This document shows positions 17,531 through 25,535 of a stretch of 64,000 nucleotides of DNA, piece after piece; the stretch's first letter is position 1; the number at the start of each line of letters is the position of its first letter. The notes below the pieces were generated by a model. The model did not search any database, was not told where the DNA came from, and saw only the letters and a list, made by a program, of their open reading frames with translations. Source of the DNA: Ruminococcus flavefaciens (GTDB lineage: Bacteria; Bacillota; Clostridia; Oscillospirales; Ruminococcaceae). The stretch lies in assembly GCA_002371825.1 (NCBI GenBank), contig DFHF01000037.1, forward strand, positions 1 through 64,000, written 5' to 3'. Made by a program: the position numbers and the translations under genes.

Positions 17531-17559
17531 TTGTAATTTTACAGTAAAAATGATATAAT
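17531..17559 (+). promoter_or_regulatory. Promoter of rlmB and downstream genes
   Basis: TTGTAA at 17531-17536 and TATAAT at 17554-17559 are 17 bp apart. The leader then contains an AAAGGAG and a GAGGG/CCCTC hairpin before the ATG, so the ribosome site and start codon are unusually far apart (about 26 bases) unless the hairpin brings them together. Confidence 0.75.
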
Positions 17560-17639
17560 AAAAAATGTCCAATAAAAATACAGGACTTTCTATCAAGAAC
17601 AAAAGGAGCTGAGGGTATCTCCCCTCAAAAGAAAAACAA

Positions 17640-18398
17640 ATGGAAAAAGAAATGAATAACAATGTTCCTGCTGAGGATATCATCTGCGGCAGGAATCCGG
17701 TCATCGAAGCGCTGAAATCCGGCGCTAATCTCGATACCATATATATCAGCGGCTCCGGCGGAAGCCTTAATCTTATCCGCAAGCTCGCAAAGGATAACGG
17801 GATCGTTGTAAAGGACGCTCAGGAAAAAAAGCTCTCACAGCTCTCAGGAGGAGCCTCTCATCAGGGAGTTGTGGCTGTAGGTGCCTGCGGAGAGTATGTC
17901 TCTGTTGAGGACATACTGGCTGTATCGCAGAAAAAAGGTACAAAACCATTCATCATTATCTGCGATGAGATCGAGGATCCCCATAACCTTGGTGCTATAA
18001 TCCGTACTGCTGAGACCTCCGGTGCAGACGGGGTCATCATTCCAAAGAGAAGAAGCGCTTCTCTGAATGCCACTGTATTCAAGACCTCTGCCGGTGCTGC
18101 AAGCTATGTTCCGGTGGCAAGAGTCTCAAATCTGGCCTCCTGTATCGATCAGCTCAAGGAGAACGGCGTCTGGATCTATGGCACAGATGCTTCCGGAAAT
18201 GACTATACCAGGACAGACTTCACAGGAAGCTGTGCTCTTGTTATCGGCTCCGAAGGCTTCGGCATCAGCAAGCTTATCCAGAAAAAATGCGACTTTATGA
18301 TAAAGCTCCCTATGCTGGGCAAGATAAACTCACTCAACGCTTCTGTTGCAGCAGGCATCTTTATGTATGAGGTGCTCAGGCAGCGCAGTGCAGAATAA
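17640..18398 (+). CDS. rlmB: 23S rRNA 2'-O-methyltransferase, RlmB/SpoU family
   Basis: The 252-residue protein has the SpoU N-terminal substrate-binding domain (CGRNPVIEAL) and the SPOUT knot motifs: DEIEDPHNLGAIIRTAE with the catalytic Asn/Arg, LVIGSEGFGIS, and LPMLGKINSLNASVAAGI. RlmB-type enzymes methylate a G in the 23S rRNA peptidyl-transferase region (G2251 in E. coli). No in-frame start exists upstream because of a TGA at 17610. A second ATG five codons in is also possible. Confidence 0.92.
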   Translation: MEKEMNNNVPAEDIICGRNPVIEALKSGANLDTIYISGSGGSLNLIRKLAKDNGIVVKDAQEKKLSQLSGGASHQGVVAVGACGEYVSVEDILAVSQKKGTKPFIIICDEIEDPHNLGAIIRTAETSGADGVIIPKRRSASLNATVFKTSAGAASYVPVARVSNLASCIDQLKENGVWIYGTDASGNDYTRTDFTGSCALVIGSEGFGISKLIQKKCDFMIKLPMLGKINSLNASVAAGIFMYEVLRQRSAE

Positions 18399-18408
18399 GG
18401 AGTTTGCT

Positions 18409-20946
18409 ATGCCGGATCAGAAAGTCTCTCTGGAGGATATACTCGATCAGTATTCTCCGGAAAATGAATCACCTAAAACAAGCGTCGGACGTGTCGACGC
18501 ACAGAAAATAATCAACTCAACAGTCGAAGCTCCGGACATGACTCAAAAAACTGAACCAAGACCTGCCGTATCTCATGAAAGATCGGCTCTGTTTGACGGT
18601 GCGCTCCGAAAAGCTGCCGCCGATGAGTACAAGCCCGCCGACCTTTCCCGACACAGGATATCTGTTGTGGATAAGGATAATATAGGCGAGATAAAAACTG
18701 TACTCCCCAAAAAACAGGAACCTGAGCTTGCCGGACTTACTCCCCCTACTCAGATGGATCCCGAAGCTGCCCCTAAAATAAGGCGAATGAAGGACTCCAC
18801 AAGAGCAAGGGAACTGGAAAATCTGAAAAATAATAAGAAAAAGCGGCGTAAAAACCGCAATTCATTTACATACGACAGGGAAAGCCCCGAGGGAGAATAC
18901 GTCTACGCTCCTCCTTCGTTCAAAAAGAAAAAACAGCGTACCCGGGCTCAGATGGAAAGAGATCTCAATTCAGTGGAAGGCCGCAAGCAGATCACTGATA
19001 TCGTTCCTTCTCCTGCCGCTGTTGAGGCTGCAAGACCTGTTGAACCCGCTCCCCGTGCCGCTAAGACAAGTATAAATCTCAGCGAAAGGGCTGAGGTGGA
19101 TGAACGTTCGCTGGATGTGCATATCACTCAGGAACAGGATGAATTCCTCGCTGAAAATGCAAAAAAGAAACGCACCAAACGTATGGTGGATTTCAACTAC
19201 TACGGCGATGTTGAGGATGTGGGCAGAGATATATATGAGCTGAGAAGCACCATAAACGTAAGAGTATTCATACTCCTTATGACCGCCTTCCTCAGTCTCT
19301 TCATCACTATCGCTAATCAGTTCGGACTGCCGATAATCGGCATCCTCGATAAATCAAATACCCGCTCATTTATTACAGTTCAGCTTATTCTCGGAGCTGT
19401 TTCAGTTTTTTCATCTGCCGCAGTAATATCCAACGGCATCAAAAAACTTCTCTCCCTGAAAGCTGATACAGACTCAATGACGGCGGTAACGGCACTTTCC
19501 TGTATGATAGCTATAATACCTGCATTCATGAAGCCGGAAATGGTGGCTGATGAAAAAGTGCAGATATATATGCCGGTAGGTATAATGGCTCTGCTTATCA
19601 ATGCTGTAGGAAAACTGCTGATAATACGGCGAGCCGCTCGAAATTTCAAGTTCGTTTCCAAGAATTTCGACAGGCATGGTGTCGTCTATGTCACCGACGA
19701 GGAACGTGCCGAAAGACTTACAAGAGGTACTCTCGGAGATTTCCCAATACTCGCAGCTACACGAAAGACAGACTTTCTTACCGATTTTCTGCGGTATACC
19801 TACTCTTCGGATATGGCCGACAGCTATTGCCGCAAGGCCGCTCCCATATGCTTCATTGCCTCAGTTCTGGTGTCTATATTCCTGACTTTCGCTTCAAAGG
19901 GCTCTCTTGCAAATATGGAGTCCGCAGCATTCGGATTCTCTATTTTCAGTATGCTGATATGTGCGACATCCTGTGTGGCTATGCCCTTTGTCGTTAACAT
20001 CCCCCTTGAAAAGGCTGCTGCAAATGCCTTTACAAATAAGGGTATCATGCTCGGATATCAGAGCGTTGATGACTTCTACGATACAAACTCTGTTCTCGTG
20101 GATGCAAACTCACTCTTCCCTGACGGAAAGGTCAAGCTGGCAGGAATAAAGGTCTTCTCGAATACCAAGATCGATGAAGCTCTTCTGGAAGCAGCAAGCC
20201 TGACAACTCATGCAGGAAGCATAATGAGCCAGCTATTCAAGGATGTCACTGACGGCCGTGAGGATTATCTCTACCCCATCGATAATTATTCCTATGAGGA
20301 ATCAATGGGTATGTGCGGCTGGATAAACAATAAGCGAGTTCTCTTCGGAAACCGTGAACTCATGTCCAGCCATAACATCGAGGGTGTCCCTACAAAAGCT
20401 AAAGAGAGCGAATTCGCTGCTGAGGGACAAGAGATCATGTATCTCTCCATTTCAGGAAATCTTGCAGCTATGTTTATCGTCGATCTGGTTGTTGACAGAC
20501 ACGTCAAGCGCTGGGCTAAAAAGCTCTGCAAAAATAAGATCTGTATTATCCTCAGAAGCGTTGACCCCTGTCTTTCAATAAAAAGGCTGGAGACTCTTTT
20601 CGGAATACCGGAAGAAATGGTAAGGATACTGCCTAAAAGACTTCACGAGGACTTCGATGAAGAAACTGAAAAAGCGATCCGTCTCAGCGCATCAATGGCC
20701 ACTACCGGACGCTTCGCTTCACTTGCGCAGCTGCTTATCGGTACTAAATCCGTTCACGCTTCAGCAACTATAGGCCTTATTTTCCAGACTGTATCAATAC
20801 TCCTCGGCTTCGGCCTGGGTATGCTGATGATACTCTCCAAGGCCTTTGAAGAGAACTACGTCTATATGTCAGATACAGCTCTTGTAGTATATAACCTCAT
20901 CTGTGCTGCTCTAACATATATAGCAGTAAGTATAAAAAGATCATGA
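18409..20946 (+). CDS. Degenerate P1B-type ATPase-like membrane protein
   Basis: About 845 residues, starting at an ATG behind AAGGAG. Residues 1-280 are soluble, Lys/Arg-rich and low in complexity. The rest has the 4-2-2 helix layout of P1B metal pumps: four helices from about residue 286, a short cytoplasmic loop, two more helices with TSCVAMPFVVNIPLEKAA, a large loop, then two helices near 786 and the C-terminus. The large loop aligns in layout with P and N domains (D565 in VLVDANSLFPDG; GNRELM from residue 647; GQEIMYLSISGNLAAMFIVD). But DKTGT is replaced by DANSL, and TGE and GDGxNDxP are not seen. Transport activity is therefore doubtful; a scaffold or regulatory role is inferred. Confidence 0.72.
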   Translation: MPDQKVSLEDILDQYSPENESPKTSVGRVDAQKIINSTVEAPDMTQKTEPRPAVSHERSALFDGALRKAAADEYKPADLSRHRISVVDKDNIGEIKTVLPKKQEPELAGLTPPTQMDPEAAPKIRRMKDSTRARELENLKNNKKKRRKNRNSFTYDRESPEGEYVYAPPSFKKKKQRTRAQMERDLNSVEGRKQITDIVPSPAAVEAARPVEPAPRAAKTSINLSERAEVDERSLDVHITQEQDEFLAENAKKKRTKRMVDFNYYGDVEDVGRDIYELRSTINVRVFILLMTAFLSLFITIANQFGLPIIGILDKSNTRSFITVQLILGAVSVFSSAAVISNGIKKLLSLKADTDSMTAVTALSCMIAIIPAFMKPEMVADEKVQIYMPVGIMALLINAVGKLLIIRRAARNFKFVSKNFDRHGVVYVTDEERAERLTRGTLGDFPILAATRKTDFLTDFLRYTYSSDMADSYCRKAAPICFIASVLVSIFLTFASKGSLANMESAAFGFSIFSMLICATSCVAMPFVVNIPLEKAAANAFTNKGIMLGYQSVDDFYDTNSVLVDANSLFPDGKVKLAGIKVFSNTKIDEALLEAASLTTHAGSIMSQLFKDVTDGREDYLYPIDNYSYEESMGMCGWINNKRVLFGNRELMSSHNIEGVPTKAKESEFAAEGQEIMYLSISGNLAAMFIVDLVVDRHVKRWAKKLCKNKICIILRSVDPCLSIKRLETLFGIPEEMVRILPKRLHEDFDEETEKAIRLSASMATTGRFASLAQLLIGTKSVHASATIGLIFQTVSILLGFGLGMLMILSKAFEENYVYMSDTALVVYNLICAALTYIAVSIKRS

Positions 20947-20951
20947 CCCCG

Positions 20952-20989
20952 AACCTGTATCTTCGGTATTTGCCGGGGATACAGGTTTT
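20952..20989 (+). terminator. Terminator after the P-type ATPase-like gene
   Basis: AACCTGTATC pairs perfectly with GATACAGGTT over 10 bp, with a 16-base loop and a short TTTTC tail. Confidence 0.7.
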
Positions 20990-21013
20990 CATATGACCGG
21001 AAAGGAGTATCCT

Positions 21014-22390
21014 ATGCCAGACAGACGCAGAGGATCTAACAAAAACGATAACCTGAGAAATACAGATAATCAGGATACAATGTATATCCCCAATGATTCA
21101 CCGGAATATCAGCAGAATGCTCAGCAGTATGCAGAACAGTACTACGGCGGACAGCCGGAATATCCTCAGCAGCAGTACTATGACCCGCAGACTCAGTATT
21201 ATGATCCGCAGCAGGGGTATCCTCAGCAGCCCCAGTATTACGACCAGCAGCAGGGATATCCTCAGCAGCCCCAGTATTATGACCAGCAGCAGCAATTCTA
21301 TCAGCAGGAGCCTCAGCCCTATTATCCGGATCAGGGCGGCGGCTATGCACCGCCTCCGCCAATGCCTCCCGCAGGCGGCAGAAAGAGCTCCTCAAATAAA
21401 AAAAGAAAAAAGAAAAAGCACAAGAGCCTTACAGGCAAGATAATCAGAAGAGTTATTTTCTCCCTGCTGATACTCTTCCTCATCCTCTTCGGCATTTACT
21501 CCTGTACATCACTGGCTGTTATACGGAAGATAAACTACGTTGAGGACGGTGACCGTACCAGAAATGATGACGCTATCAGCAGAAGCTACGTCACAAGCGT
21601 TCTGATAATCGGAACCGACGGCAGAAGCGATGACGACAGAGGCAGGTCCGACTCTATGATACTCGTTTCCTTCAACAGCAAGACCAACGAGACCACACTT
21701 ACTTCATTCCTCCGTGACAGCTATGTTGAAATTCCTGAATATGGCTGGGGAAAGCTTAACTGGGCATACTCCTACGGCGGAGCAGAGCTCCTGATGGATA
21801 CGATCGAAGGAAACTTCGATGTGCGTATCGATAACTATATATCCGTTAATTTTGTCACCTTTGCCTCTATTATTGATGCTGCCGGCGGAATCGATATGGA
21901 AATAACCGATGATGAAGCCAATGAGATCAATGTCATTCTCCGTAACGAAGTCAACGAGATAATGGGCGATGCTCCAAATGCAGATTTCGTACCAAATGGC
22001 GGTAATGTACACCTGAGCGGAAAGCAGGCACTCTGCTACTCTCGTATAAGATACGTTGGAAAGAGCGACTTTGAGCGAACCTCCCGTCAGAGAAGAGTCA
22101 TAACTGCTCTGATAAAAAAAGCCGCCAAAAAGGGTCCGTCCTTCATCAAGGAAGTTTCAGATTCTGCTATGCCTCACCTGACGACAAATATGCCCACAGG
22201 AAAGCTCTATCTGCTTTCACTCAAGCTTCCATTTGCTCTGAGGTATGACACAAAACAGATCCAGATACCAGCTGAAGGTACCTACAGCGGCGAAGATGTC
22301 TATGACAACGATGGTTTCGCACAGTCAGTCCTCAAGGTGGATTTTGATGCAAACTACGAAATAATCGAAGAAGAAATATTCAGCAAATAA
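21014..22390 (+). CDS. LCP family (LytR-CpsA-Psr) glycopolymer ligase
   Basis: About 458 residues. The first 110 are Gln/Tyr/Pro-rich with repeats such as YPQQPQYYDQQQG, then a Lys-rich stretch and one membrane helix (RVIFSLLILFLILFGIY). The extracellular LCP domain has IIGTDGRSDDDRGRSDSM and SFLRDSYVEIP with the Arg/Asp residues that hold the pyrophosphate lipid, then KLNWAYSYGG and RIRYVGKSDFERTSRQR. LCP proteins attach teichoic acids or capsular glycans to peptidoglycan. ATG 21014 follows AAAGGAG, so it is preferred over an upstream ATG. Confidence 0.93.
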   Translation: MPDRRRGSNKNDNLRNTDNQDTMYIPNDSPEYQQNAQQYAEQYYGGQPEYPQQQYYDPQTQYYDPQQGYPQQPQYYDQQQGYPQQPQYYDQQQQFYQQEPQPYYPDQGGGYAPPPPMPPAGGRKSSSNKKRKKKKHKSLTGKIIRRVIFSLLILFLILFGIYSCTSLAVIRKINYVEDGDRTRNDDAISRSYVTSVLIIGTDGRSDDDRGRSDSMILVSFNSKTNETTLTSFLRDSYVEIPEYGWGKLNWAYSYGGAELLMDTIEGNFDVRIDNYISVNFVTFASIIDAAGGIDMEITDDEANEINVILRNEVNEIMGDAPNADFVPNGGNVHLSGKQALCYSRIRYVGKSDFERTSRQRRVITALIKKAAKKGPSFIKEVSDSAMPHLTTNMPTGKLYLLSLKLPFALRYDTKQIQIPAEGTYSGEDVYDNDGFAQSVLKVDFDANYEIIEEEIFSK

Positions 22391-22395
22391 AAAAG

Positions 22396-22461
22396 CTGCC
22401 TGACCGGTCTCCAAATGCAGAAATGCTTGATTTCTGCGGAAACTGCGGTCAGGCAGTTATT
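22396..22461. terminator. Branched bidirectional terminator between convergent genes
   Basis: CTGCCTGACCG at 22396-22406 pairs with CGGTCAGGCAG at 22446-22456, enclosing a smaller hairpin GCAGAAAT/ATTTCTGC. T-rich sequence follows on the plus strand and A-rich on the other side, so it can serve both genes. Confidence 0.8.
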
Positions 22462-22462
22462 T

Positions 22463-23329
22463 TTATCTTTCTTTTCCTTCAAAAAACAGCGCAAGAGTTC
22501 CCGGGCCGGAGTGTGCTCCTATAACGGAACCGATATTCATTATCCTGACTTTCCTCAGTCTGTGACGTCTCTTCAGCAGTCCCGCAAGGAACTCTGCATC
22601 ATCCATACAGTCAGCCTGACAAATAAATACAGTCCCCTTTGAAGGGTCAATCGCAGTCTCGGAATATCTGTCTGCAAGAGCAGTTATCGAAGCCCGCCTT
22701 CCCCTCGCCTTTGAAACGTTGACAAGGTGTCCCTCATTATCTGTATGAAGGACAGGCTTTATGCCAAGCAGTCCGCCTACAAATGCTGCAGTCGGACTAA
22801 TTCGTCCGCCTCTTTTCAGATACACAAGGTCATCCACCGTGAACCAGTGGCAGATATTCTGAAGCCTATCACGGGCATATCTGGCTGCTGCATCAATGTC
22901 AGCACCATTTTCTCTCTGTTTCGCTGTCAGATATACAAGAAGTCCGAAACCGCCTGAAGCTGCCAGCGTATCAACAGTGATTATTTTTCGCTGCGGATAA
23001 CTCTCGAGAAGCTCTTCGGCAGCAATTTTTGAACAGTTATATGTTGTGCTCAATCCTGAGGAAAATCCCAGATAAAGCACATCTCTGCCCTCCTTGAGCT
23101 CCGGTTCAAAAGCCTCACGGAAACGCTCTGTATTTATAGCAGCTGTCTTTGCAACAGCTCCGCTCCGCATGGAGTTATAGAATTCTTTCAGCGGTATTTC
23201 GTTATCCATATACACTCTGTCAGAATCAGAGAATGTAAAGGTCATGCTAATGCACTTTACTCCGATCTCATCCAGCAGATCCTGCGGAAGGTCACAGGCT
23301 GAATCTGTAATAATCGTAAAATCGCTCAT
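22463..23329 (-). CDS. DegV family fatty acid-binding protein
   Basis: The 288-residue protein has DegV signatures: TDSACDLP at the N-terminus, FSSGLSTTYN, and KRGGRISPTAAFVG. DegV/FakB proteins bind a fatty acid and present it to a FakA kinase; no fakA is in the window. The start at 23329 (MSDFTIIT) is favoured over an upstream ATG because GAAAGGAG lies just before it. Confidence 0.93.
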   Translation of the reverse strand: MSDFTIITDSACDLPQDLLDEIGVKCISMTFTFSDSDRVYMDNEIPLKEFYNSMRSGAVAKTAAINTERFREAFEPELKEGRDVLYLGFSSGLSTTYNCSKIAAEELLESYPQRKIITVDTLAASGGFGLLVYLTAKQRENGADIDAAARYARDRLQNICHWFTVDDLVYLKRGGRISPTAAFVGGLLGIKPVLHTDNEGHLVNVSKARGRRASITALADRYSETAIDPSKGTVFICQADCMDDAEFLAGLLKRRHRLRKVRIMNIGSVIGAHSGPGTLALFFEGKER

Positions 23330-23382
23330 ATAATATCTCCTTTCATTATTCAATTATTGCTATGAGCATTTCGCTTTTCCCA

Positions 23383-23411
23383 TTGATTTATTACTGAAAG
23401 TATGTTATAAT
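23383..23411 (+). promoter_or_regulatory. Promoter of the XRE-family gene
   Basis: TTGATT at 23383-23388 and TATAAT at 23406-23411 are 17 bp apart. The predicted leader is about 165 bases, unusually long for a small regulator gene, and holds a short G/C-rich stretch with no obvious known structure. Confidence 0.7.
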
Positions 23412-23584
23412 TATTCTGTCTTCAATAACCGCAGTAAGGCGGCTATTGCCCCGAGCTCTGTTCGTGGCAGCGCAAATTCTTTATATTTACAGGGATTTAC
23501 GCATAACGTTCTTTTATTTCAAGCTATTTTTATTTGTTGAGCAGACATTAATTATTTAATAATACCCGAAAGAAGGCGAGGACT

Positions 23585-24199
23585 ATGGACGATATCAGAT
23601 CCGTCATCGCAGAAAATATAACCCAGCTCCGACGCTCTAATGGAATGACTCAGGCGGGACTGGCCGAAAAACTTAATTATACCGATAAAGCCGTATCAAA
23701 ATGGGAGCGCTGTGAGTCACTTCCGGACATTACCGTGCTGAAAGCGATCGCCGACTGCTTCGGTGTGACCGTGGACTACCTTATTACATCCGATCATAAG
23801 CAGATCCCAACGGCAGAGGATACTCCGGCAGCCGAAAGTATCAGCAACTCCTCCAAAAACCGTGGATTCATTACCGGTATGAGCGTGATGCTTGTATGGC
23901 TCATCGCCTGCATTGCATTTTTGCTTATCAATGCGCTGGATAAGGACTCCTGTATCCACTGGCTTGCACTTATCTATGCGATCCCTGCCTCAATGATCGT
24001 ATGGCTGGTGCTGAACTCAGTATGGTTCGATGTTCACAGAAATTTTCTCATCATATCCCTGCTGATGTGGAGTCTGCTCCTGTCGCTTTTCCTGACGCTC
24101 CTCTTTGCCGGGACAGCTGCCCCGCTTCTGTTCCTTATGGGGATACCCGGGCAGGTCATAATAATGCTATGGTCCAGAATAAGAACAGGACGGAACTGA
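23585..24199 (+). CDS. XRE-family regulator with C-terminal membrane domain
   Basis: The 204-residue protein has an N-terminal Cro/C1-type helix-turn-helix (residues about 5-65: ENITQLRRSNGMTQAGLAEK, AVSKWERCESLPDI, LADCFGVTVDYLI-like). A linker leads to about four membrane helices (residues 92-200). Proteins of this kind are thought to sense a membrane signal or regulate a neighbouring gene; the target is unknown. GAAGGCGAGG serves as ribosome site. Confidence 0.85.
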   Translation: MDDIRSVIAENITQLRRSNGMTQAGLAEKLNYTDKAVSKWERCESLPDITVLKAIADCFGVTVDYLITSDHKQIPTAEDTPAAESISNSSKNRGFITGMSVMLVWLIACIAFLLINALDKDSCIHWLALIYAIPASMIVWLVLNSVWFDVHRNFLIISLLMWSLLLSLFLTLLFAGTAAPLLFLMGIPGQVIIMLWSRIRTGRN

Positions 24200-24258
24200 T
24201 CCTATAATTTAAGTATAACAGCAGTCGCCCTCACAGTCAACCGACTGCTCAAAGACAG

Positions 24259-24307
24259 GCTCTACCGTCAGTAGACAGGCTTTTCTACCGCTCTACCGTC
24301 AGTAGAG
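24259..24307 (+). repeat. Paired CTCTAC/GTAGA direct repeat
   Basis: GCTCTACCGTCAGTAGA occurs twice (24259-24275 and 24290-24306), 31 bp apart. The second copy forms a perfect CTCTAC-CGTCA-GTAGAG hairpin. The same GTAGAG/CTCTAC half-sites recur in the terminator stem downstream. Confidence 0.75.
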
Positions 24308-24358
24308 TTGGCTGTATTTCGTGAAATCAAGGATATTTTTCTACTTTTCAGCGAGAAT

Positions 24359-24397
24359 AAAAAAGCTCCCGTAGAGCGAACTCTACAGGAGCTTTTT
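24359..24397. terminator. Bidirectional terminator between XRE and ddh
   Basis: AAAGCTCCCGTAGAG and CTCTACAGGAGCTTT form a stem with one mismatch around a CGAA loop, with A and T runs on either side so that it can work in both directions. Confidence 0.88.
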
Positions 24398-24408
24398 CAC
24401 TTAAATTA

Positions 24409-25398
24409 TCAGAGCATGGAAGCTCTCAGCTCTTCGCCGGAAAGCTTTGAAAGATATGCAGGTGCTATATCAAATGCTGTCTTGCAGCCTGTTGCACCCT
24501 CAGCCTTAAGTCTGCTAAGTGCTCTTGCATAGCAGATAAGAACGCTTGCTGTGAACTCAGGATTTGACTCCAGCTTGAGTGAATACTCGATCATCTGATG
24601 AGTCTTCTCACCATCACCTGTGAGACCGCTTCTCATAACAAATCCGCCGTGAGGCATCTTGTTGTGTACAGCATCAAATTCCTCTTCTGTGATAAAGTTT
24701 ACAGTTGTATCATACTCGTCAAAGTAATTCTTCATTGTCTTGATGTCGTTCTCGATCTTAGCGAGATCAGCACCTTCCTCAGGAACTATCCAGCACTCTC
24801 TGAGGTGCTTCTGACGTGTTGTGAGCTCAGGCTGGCTTCCAGAACGAACAGCCTCCATAGCTGACTCGATCGGAACTGTGTACTGGATTCCTCTCTTAAC
24901 GCCTTCAACACGGCGGATAGCATCGGAATGTCCCTGGCTTACACCCTTGCCCCAGAAAGTATAGCTCTTTCCGTTGGGAAGGATAGACTCAGCATAAAGT
25001 CTGTTAAGTGAGAACAGACCCGGATCCCAGCCAAGTGAAATGAATGCAAGGTGACCGTTTTCCTTTGCAGCCTTGTCAACGTTTGCAAAATGCTCAGGAA
25101 TACGAGCATGAGTATCAAAGCTGTCGATAACGTTGAAATACTTTGCCATTTCGGGAGTCTGCTTCGGGAGATCTGTAGCGCTGCCTCCGCAGATTATCAT
25201 AACGTCAATGTCGTTCTGCATATTCTTCGCATCATCGAGGCTGAAAACCTTAGCGCCTGCGGTGAGCGGCTTTACTGTTGAAGGGTCACGGCGAGTAAAT
25301 ATACCAGCCAGCTCCATATCGTCATTCTGTCTGATAGCAAGCTCAACGCCTCTTCCGAGGTTGCCGTAGCCTGCGATTCCGATTCTGTTTTTGCTCAT
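24409..25398 (-). CDS. ddh: meso-Diaminopimelate D-dehydrogenase
   Basis: The 329-residue protein makes meso-diaminopimelate from tetrahydrodipicolinate in one NADPH-dependent step, for lysine and peptidoglycan. The N-terminus has the Rossmann motif GIAGYGNLGRG, then GIFTRRDP, MIICGGSATDLP, SFDTHARIPEH, FISLGWDPGLFSLNR, TFWGKGVSQGHSDAIRRVEGV and the substrate-binding HGGFVMRSG, all typical of Ddh. AGGAGG precedes the ATG and a consensus promoter lies 40 bp upstream. It is monocistronic. Confidence 0.96.
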   Translation of the reverse strand: MSKNRIGIAGYGNLGRGVELAIRQNDDMELAGIFTRRDPSTVKPLTAGAKVFSLDDAKNMQNDIDVMIICGGSATDLPKQTPEMAKYFNVIDSFDTHARIPEHFANVDKAAKENGHLAFISLGWDPGLFSLNRLYAESILPNGKSYTFWGKGVSQGHSDAIRRVEGVKRGIQYTVPIESAMEAVRSGSQPELTTRQKHLRECWIVPEEGADLAKIENDIKTMKNYFDEYDTTVNFITEEEFDAVHNKMPHGGFVMRSGLTGDGEKTHQMIEYSLKLESNPEFTASVLICYARALSRLKAEGATGCKTAFDIAPAYLSKLSGEELRASML

Positions 25399-25434
25399 TG
25401 GACATTCCTCCTAAAAATTTTCTTAACGGATAAT

Positions 25435-25463
25435 ATTATATCACACTATCGCTTTAATGTAAA
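25435..25463 (-). promoter_or_regulatory. Promoter of ddh
   Basis: On the minus strand TTTACA (25458-25463) and TATAAT (25435-25440) are 17 bp apart. Confidence 0.85.
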
Positions 25464-25478
25464 GAATTTTTTTGCGGA

Positions 25479-25507
25479 TTGAAAAAATTTTCCGGATGTG
25501 GTATCAT
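25479..25507 (+). promoter_or_regulatory. Promoter of the GT-C-like gene
   Basis: TTGAAA (25479-25484) and TATCAT (25502-25507) are 17 bp apart, back to back with the ddh promoter. Confidence 0.6.
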
Positions 25508-25535
25508 ATAACTATCTCTATATAAGGAGCTTTCT

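Noticed and set aside
22415..22642. Plus-strand frame opposite the end of degV
   Set aside because: It begins inside the bidirectional terminator and lies on the antisense strand of a well-supported gene.
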